From contig OY747707.1 in the NCBI GenBank assembly GCA_963556495.2, forward strand, positions 4,238,001 through 4,302,000: 64,000 nt of DNA, read 5' to 3'. The number at the start of each line of letters is the position of its first letter. The first letter of the stretch is position 1. The notes under the pieces are model-generated. The model did not search any database and was not told where the DNA came from. It was given only the letters and a program-made list of their open reading frames with translations. The DNA comes from Valencia hispanica (taxonomy: Eukaryota; Chordata; Actinopteri; Cyprinodontiformes; Valenciidae). Below are positions 54,541-64,000 of this stretch, piece after piece. A program made the translations under genes and the position numbers.

Positions 54541-54775
54541 TTAGCCATAAGTGAAAGAGAAATGGTGATACATTTTTCAAAGTCATATTTGCATCCGTGG
54601 TATATATAATCATTTATTAATATCACAGTTTCTCACTAAATATTTAGTTTACAAATTAAATATGAGGCTATCTGACTAAATATTTAGGTTGAAGCTACTG
54701 TTTAGCTAGCAAGCTAAACTGGCTAGCTAAATATATAGCTTCAAGCTAAATATTTAACGCAGATGTAACCAACAC
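54541..54775 (+). repeat. AT-palindrome dispersed repeat, copy 5
   Basis: Begins with the flank block TTTTTCAAAGTCATATTTGC and contains TAAATATTTA units and GCTAGCAAGCTAAACTGGCT. It stops at TTTAACGCAG and lacks the far end block. Same orientation as copies 2 and 6. Confidence 0.7.
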
Positions 54776-56339
54776 CTTGCAGAAAGCTCCACTGTTTCTT
54801 CAGTTCACAGAATATCTTCCCAGAAGTCTTGGTGGATCATCAGGATGTTCTCCGGTAAATCTGAACCGGGTCTTTGTGTTTTTCTGTGTCAGCAGTACTT
54901 CTGGCCTTGGAACTCTCAGTGAGGACCTTTTCTTTCTTTCTATATCGTTGAATCATGACCTCTGACCTCAGCTGAGGCAGTGCTTTAGATGCTGTTCTGG
55001 GTTCTTCTGGACCTCCTGGATGAGTCGTTGATGAGCTTCTGGAGCAGTTCTGGTAGGTTGGGTTCTCCACTGTTCCAGGTGTTCTCCATGTGTTCTCACT
55101 AAGGTTGTCTGGAGTCCAGAACCTTCGAGATGGATCTGTGATTCTCTCCAGACTGGTAAGATGTCAGAGACTTTGATTAATCTGTTCTTTAAACTACTTC
55201 ATGCTGTCAGGTTCTGTTCGGATGAGTTCTTGATTATATAGGGTCTGGCCAAGAATCAGGCCGAAAAAAAAATCCTGGTTAATAACAGTTAATGCATGGT
55301 CCAACAATTATAGAACCAGGTTGGTTAAAATCAAATGATTTGTTTCCTTTGGTGAAATCACAAGAAACTTGCCGTATAACAAATATATTCACACAAACAA
55401 AAATGTAAATGTGATTTTTTGTTTTTTGTTTTTTTTGTTTGACAGAGAAATTGCAAAAGAATTCACACAAAATATTTAAAAAAAAACCAATACATTTCAA
55501 TAACCAGAACCCAGCTGAACCAGAGTATTTTGGATTTGGAGGCCAGATGTCTGCTTCTTGATGAAAACATCTGGATCACGTTGAGAACGTGGCGATGCTT
55601 AGCTTGTTCACTTAAAGGGGGGGTATTAAGCTTCTTCCAGGTACATATTACCCTTCTATAGCACACTCCAATAAAATTGTCACCTTAAGTCTTTTAAAAG
55701 TCCGTCATATATCCAAATCCACCTTATAGAAATCTACTTCCGTATTGGACGCCTTGATTTTCGCCTGTGCCTCTCTAAGACCCTCCTACTCATTCTGACA
55801 CGCCCTCTTCAGAGCGTCACATACCGTGCATCATCGCAGCACAGAGTCGGGAATAAAATCCCACAAAAGACGCGCAGCTGCAGCTGGTGTGTTATAATTA
55901 CTGCACCTGGGACTCAGCCGGAGTTGTGAGAGGGGGAGGGGAGCTCTGCAGGGGCGGGGCTCTCAGCTGAGTACGTAAGGTCGGAGGAGGAGATGGGTGG
56001 AAAAGGCGGGGATACGTGGGAGCACTGGTTGAGTGCAGCTATGAAATCCATCTTTATGGTGAAGGATGAGAAGCGTTCCCCGTCGGTGCCGAGACACTTG
56101 CAGAGAAGATAAGAGCAGTGTCTGAGTACCAGGCAAAACGGCTCATGAAGATTTAGCAATAAAGTTACAAACTTACAATCGTGATTTTCCAAGCGAGCTG
56201 TGATAAAAAGACTCATATCATGCTTGCACTGCTGAACTAAACATTTCACCAAACCTGTTCCAGGAGAGATTTATCAGCATCGAAGCCACTGAACGATGAT
56301 CTTCCTCTCTGATTGGCTGTGACACCTTTAAACGCTGCC
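54776..56339. other. Unassigned; higher-GC 55870-56020
   Basis: 55612 begins TTAAAGGGGGGGTATTAAGC, a form seen at ends of some fish TTAA-target elements, but no convincing partner end was found. The minus-strand frame of 112 codons at 55914-56252 lacks motifs. Confidence 0.4.
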
Positions 56340-57440
56340 ATCTGGAGGGGATTCATCGCATCCAAGGGGACAAACTCCGCCGGCCAAATGTGAAGCCAAC
56401 GCGGAAGGGACAAAAATTGCAGTTCACCCCTCATCCACTAGGGGCTGGCTCCAGAAAGGAGCAAGTTCCCATTGACTCCCATGTTAAAAATCCCTACTTC
56501 ACATCAGAAATCAACATGTTTACAGCCTGGTTCAAAAAAACATTTTAGGTTTAACAGGTCAAGTTTAGCTTCATGACGACCCTGTGGGGGGGGAATTTAT
56601 TTTATACTTCATCCGTTTAGATGTAATTTAAACTTGAAATTATGAATAATAAGGGGCGTGTCCTTTTGATTGACGGTTCTCAGATGAGCCGTCAGTGCTA
56701 GCGCTGGTGGCTAGCGCTGGTGGCTAACGCTGGTGGCTAGCAGCTTGCCCCCCTCTGCTTGCTCCAGGGACAGCCCTCAGCCTCACGTTAACAGTCTCGG
56801 CCATTTTGTTTCTCTGCTCTTGACCATCAGTTTCGTCCGCAATGTTAATTCTTGTTCGGATGTTAATCGTGCTCTCATTGGACAAAGATGGCTTACTGTG
56901 GCATTGATTGCACTAACAGACTGTCCAAGAAGTCTCTGCTCCATTTTCTTTTTTTTTTAAGTAAAAGTAAAATTACATTTCTGCTGTGCGTTTAAGATAA
57001 CGATGTTTGGTCAAAAATGCGTTGAAATGATCACATTTCTCCTTTATTTTACTTATTGATTATTAAACTTGTTTTAATGAAAATTCACATAGTTTTAGTG
57101 AAAGTTATAGACCAACAAGGCTTCATGATTTTATTTGGCAAAATTATTGAATCCACCTAGAAGGCAGAGGGGTAGCAGAGTCGCTCAACTGTGGTTTTCT
57201 GGCTAAAAGCGCCCGCTAACCTCAGTTAGCTCGTAGCTACATCGGCTCAGAGTGTCAATCATCCGCCCCCGCCCTCACAGCCCCTCTCTCGGCTCCACCT
57301 CTTTGCCCATTTTTTGTATTTACCGGGCGTGACGAGACGCGGCCAAGATGGCGGTGGTGGGAACCGCCCACTGGGCTTCAATTTAGCTCCTCAGAAACCT
57401 ACGGGTGATGTCACAGAGGCTCCACCCATCTTATATGTCT
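56340..57440 (+). mobile_element. THAP-exon-bearing dispersed repeat, copy 2
   Basis: Forward copy of the repeat at 5355-6210. Order: CAAACTCCGCCGGCCAAATG, CCACTAGGGGCTGGCTCCAG, ATAAGGGGCGTGTCCTTTTG, a triplicated GCTAGCGCTGGTGG region (56700-56742), the THAP-like exon (56888-56960), CCACCTAGAAGGCAGAGGGG, and a right part (57250-57440) not present in copy 1 that includes GGTGATGTCACAGAGGCTCC. Ends and TSD are not resolved. Confidence 0.6.
56888..56960 (+). pseudogene. THAP-like first exon fragment, Cys pair intact
   Basis: ATG at 56888 reads MAYCGIDCTNRLSKKSLLHF, with the C-x3-C pair and basic SKKS stretch of a THAP N-terminus, then a T-run and TTTAAGTAAAAG, which may hide an old 5' splice site. 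The second THAP half (C-x2-H, AVPTIF) is not found downstream in 57000-57440. Its counterpart at 5718 has lost the second Cys. Confidence 0.5.
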
Positions 57441-57585
57441 TATAGACTATGATCACAACATGCAGAACAAAAACCAAACTAGAATTATCAACGAGACGAA
57501 TTTAAAGAGTGATAAATATATTGAAAATTGCTGTACTGGTTGTAAATATTTCCATACCTCAGGGGTCGCCTTAACCAAATATTTT
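57441..57585. other. Spacer, unassigned
   Basis: Nothing recognised. Confidence 0.4.
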
Positions 57586-57685
57586 CTGTCCATCCATCCA
57601 TTATCTATGCCGTCTAGCCTATGCAGGGTTGTGGGGGGTCTGGTTCCTAACTGCAGCAATCATCGGGCGAGAGGCGGGGTACACC
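57586..57685 (+). repeat. Dispersed repeat fragment of the CATCCATTATCTATGCCG type
   Basis: CATCCATCCATTATCTATGC, CAGGGTTGTGGGGGGTCTGG and GGCGGGGTACACCCTGGACA are in the order found in a very common fish repeat. About 100 bases, no ends. Confidence 0.55.
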
Positions 57686-57929
57686 CTGGACAGTTCAGAA
57701 TATTTGCTGTATTTTACCTTTTTTTTGGGTAGTAATGGGCTTTATTTTTTATTTTTGTAGCTTGACAGGAAAAAGGGCAGAGAGAGAAGGGGAGGACATG
57801 CAGTAAATGGCTGGGCTCCGGCACCGTACACAGACCAGACAGATATTACCCTAATTTAAATGAATGAATTCACTGAATACTGTATGTTATTGTAATTTAA
57901 AAAATTGACGGGTAAAAATAGATGATGAC

Positions 57930-58002
57930 TGGATTTTTTTTGACCCCGTCAGTCAAAATGAGCGACAACAAACCATTCTAGTGCGACCTCTGTTCACCAG
58001 CC
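57930..58002 (+). repeat. Short dispersed repeat, pair with 10842-10918
   Basis: TTTTTTGACCCCGTCAGTCA, GACAACAAACCATTCTAG and GCGACCTCTG match in order. Confidence 0.45.
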
Positions 58003-58149
58003 TGCAAAGTTAACTCATAAAGCCGTCACCGAGCATTGGGGGAAATGTGATGATGAATACAGACATACATTTATGAGATGAGCAACCGTGATTAGAAGCA
58101 GTTTTTCCATAAAATCTACAGTTTTATCTTTTAATTTCCTCTTTGGTGA

Positions 58150-58352
58150 TAAGCTCCAAATCTTTGAGGTTGGCAGACCTCCTTCCCATCACCCTAATCT
58201 TCAGATGATTCAATAGATTCTCCCCCAGATTGACGTCTGGATGCTAATTTGCTAACAGTACTTCCAATCAAAAGAAACATACTGATCAAATTTAGGAGAT
58301 TGTTTTAAACTTAAATCTGCCAGGGGTGTGAATACTTTTGTTTTTTAACTGT
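58150..58352 (-). mobile_element. Tc1-like element end, remnant
   Basis: The phrases CCTTCCCATCACCCTAATCT, TAGATTCTCCCCCAGATTGA and the terminal-like AGGGGTGTGAATACTTTTGT resemble non-coding and end sequences of fish Tc1-like elements. Only one end is present, no coding. Confidence 0.4.
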
Positions 58353-60029
58353 AGCCCACAAACAAGACCCAGTTTTACTGGTTCTGTCAGAAGGAAAGGG
58401 GCCAAAATTCCAGCAAACTATTGTGAAAGAAAATTAAAACAATTCTCATTATTTATGGCTCTTTTTTGCAGTGACTGTTATTGTCTGGTCGCAACTGTGT
58501 ATTTACATGCTGAAAACAATGAAAGAAACTAAGTAGCAAAAGTGAAAAAGTGGATGTCTTCCAAAATTAGCCTTTTTTTATTTTTCACGTTCTTCCCTCA
58601 AACAGATGTATTTGTTTTCCAGATGATTTTTGTACAATTTCACATTAAATGCAGAAATATCTGTTAGGTCAGGTTAAAGGTTGGGGGTAATACGTCAGCG
58701 TTTTTCGCTGTCCACGCGAGGGTGAAAGGTTCACTCTGGAACCCGTTTAGGGTCAACCTAAAATGGCGTTTCCATGTAGTCACGGGGACACAAACGGTTA
58801 AAAACGTCCTCGCTTTAGAAAAAAGATTTCCGTGTGGACAGGGCCTTGGAAATCAGGAATCTTAACAGGGGTGTAAACACTTTGTAGAGTCCCCTCTGGT
58901 TTCCATCATGACTTTAGTTTCATTTTGGTGGGATTTATTTCCATGCTAAATCCAAAAATATAGAAATTAAAGGATGGATTTCTTGAGATCGAACCTCCAT
59001 AATTAAAGACACATTTTAAGCTTTTTTTTAAATACATTTTTACCAAGCGTAACAATAAGTACGGAGGTTGCTGTATGTAGCATTTAGCTATGCATTCGAA
59101 ACCTCGTAACAGAGGAGAGTCGGCTGCATTTAAAACAATTATAAAAGAGCATCAACAGGACATGGAGGTGAGACTGTCTGCATTTCTCAATAAAATCTGG
59201 CTTTTATTGCACAATAGAAACTTGGGTTTTGGCCTAAATATGTAACCTTTCAAAATAAAACAGGAAATGTAATAGAAACGACAAGAGCAGAAAGTAGCCA
59301 TCTTGTTTCTACGCAACTGATGTAAAGGTAGTAAAATCAGCAAAAAACTGCTGCTCCCATAAGATCTTTGGCGATCCCGTCCCTTCCCGCTGACCTGTGT
59401 CTGCTTCCAGAAACAGATGCACCGTGTTTTCCTGACGTGAAAGGTTCCCATTGTTGCCGAGTGAAACGGGCCAAGTGTCCGCCGCCAGGTCAGAGGTCGA
59501 GTCGAGCAGAAAGACAACAGGTTCCACGTGTCTTGACCTTTTAAATGAGTGCAATGTGATACAACACACAGGCCAGCAGCCGAATGCTGAAAACAGGCCC
59601 ACATGTTGACACACGCCCTTTGACCCCCTCTGATTTCCAACCTATGCCCCGTCCCTGAGCAGGTCGTTTGACGGGAAAACCGAAGCTTCTTGGGAAAGAG
59701 CCGATAACAGCAACATAGATGCTGTTTGGTGGATATTACCAACGTAAACAATGGTCTCCTGCAAAATCAATGAGCTCTAAAAATGTCCACACTTGATTTA
59801 GAGACCCACTTGTCTCTTTCCTGAAGTAGCTGTCGCCTCCACTTGTGACTTTCTTCCCGATTCTAAAAACTGAGAACATTCTTCAGGGAGCAGCTGTGAG
59901 AGAAGGGAAACAAGCATAATGAGGAAGAATGAACAATAGACACGAGGGAAGCTGAAAAGGACATAAATAAACAATAAACCAAGGGGAGAAGGCTAACACT
60001 AAGTTCAAACGTACAACCAAAACAAAAAC
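58353..60029. other. Unassigned
   Basis: The 199-codon minus-strand frame 59152-59751 has no domain. Nothing else recognised. Confidence 0.5.
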
Positions 60030-61121
60030 TAGGATGTAACATGTACGTGGTACGTGTATCCAGGGGCTGAATTTTTGGCACAGAACATTTGGTACGGTAC
60101 AGGGGTTTCCTCATGGATGCGTAACTCCGTTGCACTTTAGCCAGCAACACATGCGACTCTGTAAACAAATACAGTGTAGCTCAGCCTCCTGCTAGCAGAA
60201 GTTATGGCCACGGCTCTTCTAAGGGAGAGTAGGAGCTTGAATGCCAGCTTCCGTTGTTAAAGCCTCTTGTTTGGGAAGACTTTGTTCATACGGTGTTGCA
60301 CAACAACACGTCTTCATGTTAACTGGTTATCAAACTTTCGGTAGCGCCGGTGCTTGCTGTTAGCTACCACAGACCCCGCTTAGCTGCCCTCATTGGTGCC
60401 GTTCTCTTAACGTAGCGATAAACATAAGCAGACCGGAATTCTGACTGTAATCATGTGTGTTAAAAATGTCTCTTCCAGGAATTAGCCGGTGACGTTTGCG
60501 TTGTTTTTTTCTCAGCAGCTGGAAGCTGAACAGATGAAGCTCCGCCCCCACCACAGTGTTCAAAATAAATACAAGAATAAAGTTATTTATATGACTTACT
60601 CTTTTGTTTTTATGCATACAAAATGGTATAAAAAGCCAAATAAAAAAATACCATGAAACCAAGAGAAACTCCGGGGTTAGAAACAGCGGCTCCTCTGCAG
60701 CGCTTATTAAACCATTAGGCTACCAGTCCCCTGTAGCCCCGCCCACTTCACCTGTATAACTCATGAAACATCTTGTCAGCTGGCTCAGGTAACGGCTTAA
60801 CCCCTGAGTAACTGATTACCGCTGTTGACACAGAGATTAGGGCGGTCTGAAATATTTATTTCACATCAAGGATCGTCTTAACACTTGATAAAAAGAAATA
60901 TTTAAACTGCTGTATGTTATTTATGTATTTTGTTTATGTTAATAGATGCATTTTTATGTTTTCCGAGAAGAATTTGTTGGAAAATGTACTTCAAGAACAG
61001 TTTGATTTTAAATGTCATTAGACACATTTTTACTTTGTTCCCAGACTGTACCAAAAACGAACAGGACCGTTAACCAAGGTACGTACCGAAGCGTGACTTT
61101 TGGCGTACCGTTACACCACCA
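60030..61121 (+). mobile_element. hAT-type non-autonomous element, 1.09 kb
   Basis: Left TAGGATGTAACATGTACGTG; right (reverse complement) TGGTGGTGTAACGGTACGCC. Flanks ACAAAAAC (60022-60029) and AGATAAAC (61122-61129) match at 6 of 8 positions, a plausible old TSD. Interior includes an ATG at 60206 (MATALLRESRSLNASFR, then stop), which is no known domain. Non-autonomous. Confidence 0.6.
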
Positions 61122-61408
61122 AGATAAACTGAAGTAACTAAGTACCGAAGCATAAACTTTTCGGCAAGTCCTTCACAGCAATTCTGAGGAACAGAATATG
61201 GCAAGACCCAAGAAAGTAAACGAACAAGGAAATGATCAAAATACAATCAGAGAAAAACCCACAGTCTGCATAAAATCCCTATTATTCCTGTAAGATGCTG
61301 ACTCCTCAGAACTACTTTGTCCAACCCCATTTTGAAGTCCCTTTGAATGGACAGTGGAGACTATTGTGGACTTTAGGAAGCACACAGCCCCACTCCCCTC
61401 CATCATAT

Positions 61409-61446
<38 letters not shown>

Positions 61447-63704
61447 ATTAATCTGTTTAACCCATTTTATTTTTATTTATTGCATGCTTAGAAGTGTTTG
61501 TTTTGAAGTTTGGACAAAGTACCACAGCAATTTCCTAACGTTAAACAATAAAACCTTCCTGATTCAGATTCAGAGTCAGAAAAGCTTTGGGGGCATTATT
61601 TAGGGGGACTTATTAATGCCCCTGATCTTCCATCTCACTTTTCATGCGATCTGTGGGAATCTGAAGAACATATCTGGCTAATTTTGTTGTTTCTGTAATT
61701 CCCATTATTTATCTGGCCTGATTACATTTAAGCCCAAGAAAAGCCCTCTGGGCGCAGACCCGAGGTTTGCCTAACCCTGTTCCTGCTTCACCGTCTGATT
61801 TGCTTGTTTAAAGAGTGTGACTGTGTGTTTCGACCACAAGCTTTTCAGCTCCATTTGCACAGGCCACAGCTGAGTTCATCCAAAGTAATCAACTTGGGGC
61901 AATAACGACCCAACGCACTTTCGTCTATCTCCCCGTAGATGTTTCTAAAATAAACACCGGCTATTGTTCAACGTCCATCTGTGCCAATAAAGGTCTGCCC
62001 ACAAACAAAGTAAACACCACGAGGATGGCAGTGGCTCGAAACCCAGAAACCTCACCCTGCCGTAATAAGTGTGCGTTCAGAAGAGGACGTTCCAGTCGAG
62101 CAGGAATGCTGGAGTGGGTTGCGCTGAAGTTTTTGAACGGAACCCGTCGGAAAGTTTCTGCTTGAATCCGCTCGCAGTGAACCAGATTTGAGGCCAGCCT
62201 CCATCAGGGATACCTAATAAATCTGCCTCTCTTCGTATCATCTCCCAGTTCCTTGCTGTCATTTTTTTATGGTGAGAATCTCGTTGCATGACGCCCAGTT
62301 TTACTCCCTGAGGCCAAAAGGCAGTGCACATCACCGGTTTGGGACCTACTCACTGCTGTTTCACTTTAAAATATAAAAGCTTTATCTGAGTCCTGAAAAC
62401 CATCAAACCACTTCCAGGTTCATGATCCCAGGAAATGTCAGAGGACTTCTTCCATTTTTGCTCCGGGCTGCCAGAGGCTTTCTTGTAAGCTGGTTCAGAA
62501 AATGAATGCCTTTATGTTTAGGTTTCGAGCCGCTGAATTATTTTCTGTGTAATTACATTCCCTGCCAAAGCCTCTGTGTCCACTCAGGCCAGTTTGGGCT
62601 TCTCTGCAGCGTCGCAGTTGCAAGCGGAGCTCCGACCAAATCAGGATTTAAAGCCACTCTTTAATCACAAAAACCAGACAGCTCACGTCCAGAGGAAAGG
62701 TTTTATGTTCCTGCAGTTCGGTAGAAACCCTTACCCAACAACTAGGATGTGTTTTAGGTCAGCCAGATTTCCCTCCATGCAGAACAGGCGCCTTGCCCAG
62801 AGGAAAGCGTCTCTGTTCAGTCTATGAGAAGTAGATCAGTAGTTACTGCATGAATGATGAAGAGGAGAACCTGTAATTAATGTTGAATAAATCAGTCCAC
62901 ATTTGACCAGTCTATATATTCTGGTTTTCATCCCTGTCTTCATCGAAGGCATTGCTAATGCCATAAACCGTTGAAAATGCTCCATTTTATTGCGCTTTAC
63001 CAGTTGGGTTTTTTTAGACCTCAAACAGTGCAGAATAAGGTCAGGTCCTTTAAAAAAGCAGTGAAATAGCCCCTTATTTAAGCATCAAATGGAAGTAATG
63101 ATATGATCCCCACAGCAGCCATGTTCACTTCACAACACAGGGGGCGCTCACACACCACTTACTGTACATGCAAATGAGGGAAGAGGAAACTCCTGAAGGA
63201 TGCCGCTCTCTGGTGAAACGGCGCCCTGGGCAGTGAGCCATTTAGCTCAAATCAAATGCACTGCACCACTTCAACGAAGATGGGGAAAACCTCCTGGTTT
63301 ACATCCACCACACGAGGCCCCAGAGAGGGCTTAGCTCCAGCGCTGATGGTAACGTCCCTCCTTCCACAACCCTCCTCCGAGTCGAGAAGCGGGGCATGCA
63401 GAGTCGGAAAATCCCCTTCATGGTTCTTCCCGTGCCCCCAGATAGCCGGACTCATGACCACGTTGACACTGTACCTCGTACGTGACTGCTGGCGGCTATC
63501 GAGCGTTGTCGTTTCTCCCAGTGAGGCACCAATGGAAGGAGAACCGATCCTCTACTCATCTTGAGAGCCAAATGTATCGCTACGCTTGGGGTTTTTAATC
63601 CCCCAACATAATGGGTGCCAGGAGGGCCTAAATTCGGTTCTTGAGAGCTACTATCCTGCAAAGTTCGAAGCATCCCTTGTCTTGAGGACTGGTGTTCAAT
63701 AAGG
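61122..63704. other. Unassigned, with an AT microsatellite
   Basis: (AT)n at 61412-61442. No gene or element recognised in the rest; frames at 62576-62827 and 63256-63564 show no motif. Confidence 0.5.
61412..61442. repeat. AT dinucleotide microsatellite
   Basis: About 15 AT units. Confidence 0.95.
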
Positions 63705-64000
63705 AGCCGTTTGTAAAGTTACACTGTCAAAGTTAACAGTAATAATTAGGGTTATTCAACCTGTCATAGGAGAAATACATGGGGGTTCATTTTTCAAAAT
63801 GTTTAGTTTGAAGTAAAATGTTTAGCTAGCAAGCTAAATTGGCTAGCTAAATATATAGCTTCGAAGTAAACATTTAATTTAGAGCTAAATGTTTAGCTAA
63901 TTTGCAAATTAACTTGTCAACAAGCGGAAGTGGACTACCAAAATAAAAGCTGTGTCTTGCCAACATCTATGACCTCCAGCTGCTGGAGCATCACTGTTGT
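63705..64000 (+). repeat. AT-palindrome dispersed repeat, copy 6, runs off the window
   Basis: Left block GTTTGTAAAGTTACACTGTC, then TTCATTTTTCAAAA, the palindromic core with GCTAGCAAGCTAAATTGGCT, and the end block GCAAATTAACTTGTCAACAA, GCGGAAGTGGACTACCAAAA. It has both sides of the family but a short core. Confidence 0.75.

Noticed and set aside
55612..56330. A second TTAA-type element starting TTAAAGGGGGGG
   Set aside because: The only candidate partner end (CACCTTTAA near 56322) matches too few bases; kept as unassigned.
59152..59751. 199-codon minus-strand frame
   Set aside because: No recognisable domain, and an overlapping frame of similar quality exists in another phase.

Overview
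The window looks like intergenic DNA from a ray-finned fish, most likely a percomorph teleost; the species cannot be named from sequence alone. The signs are a characteristic repeat mix: L2 and Rex1/CR1-type LINE 3' ends, hAT, PIF/Harbinger, piggyBac, Kolobok-like and Tc1-like DNA transposons, a Ty3/Gypsy remnant, and long GGAT and TA microsatellites. I found no intact host protein-coding gene, rRNA, tRNA gene or CRISPR array. Nearly every long open frame is a simple-repeat artefact, a chance frame or a dead transposon domain.

Layout: 1-2.84 kb is a broken Rex1/CR1-type LINE carrying endonuclease and reverse transcriptase domains, split by a short non-autonomous element. 2.84-6.2 kb holds three copies of an unrecognised AT-palindrome repeat (two of them convergent) and a repeat with a THAP-like first exon. 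10.2-10.8 kb is a TTAA-flanked element with an almost readable THAP zinc finger. 13-19.7 kb contains L2 ends, a poly(A) retroposon with a TA microsatellite, an 820-bp GGAT array and another AT-palindrome copy. 21.9-25.7 kb has a putative LTR, an L2 end and a collapsed Gypsy LTR-gag remnant. 28-30.3 kb has two Harbinger-type elements, one splitting an L2 end at a duplicated TTA. 33.5-37.5 kb is a deep nest: a LINE tail split by a hAT, which itself contains a second hAT (holding a poly(A) retroposon with a 16-bp duplication) and a Harbinger. 38.4-43.8 kb has L2 and other LINE fragments and small inverted-repeat elements. 45.6-51.7 kb is an old degenerate tandem array broken by an L2 copy and by a 3.55-kb hAT that contains a 2.7-kb piggyBac. 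52.6-61.1 kb has further hAT elements, a second THAP-like repeat and Tc1 scraps. The window ends in a sixth AT-palindrome copy.

The sequences do not form a pathway. They form a layered record of insertion whose order can be read from target-site duplications (TSDs). The items most likely to be undescribed are the AT-palindrome family, the roughly 770-bp poly(A) retroposon family, the THAP-bearing Kolobok-like element, and the GCTAAC-type degenerate array.
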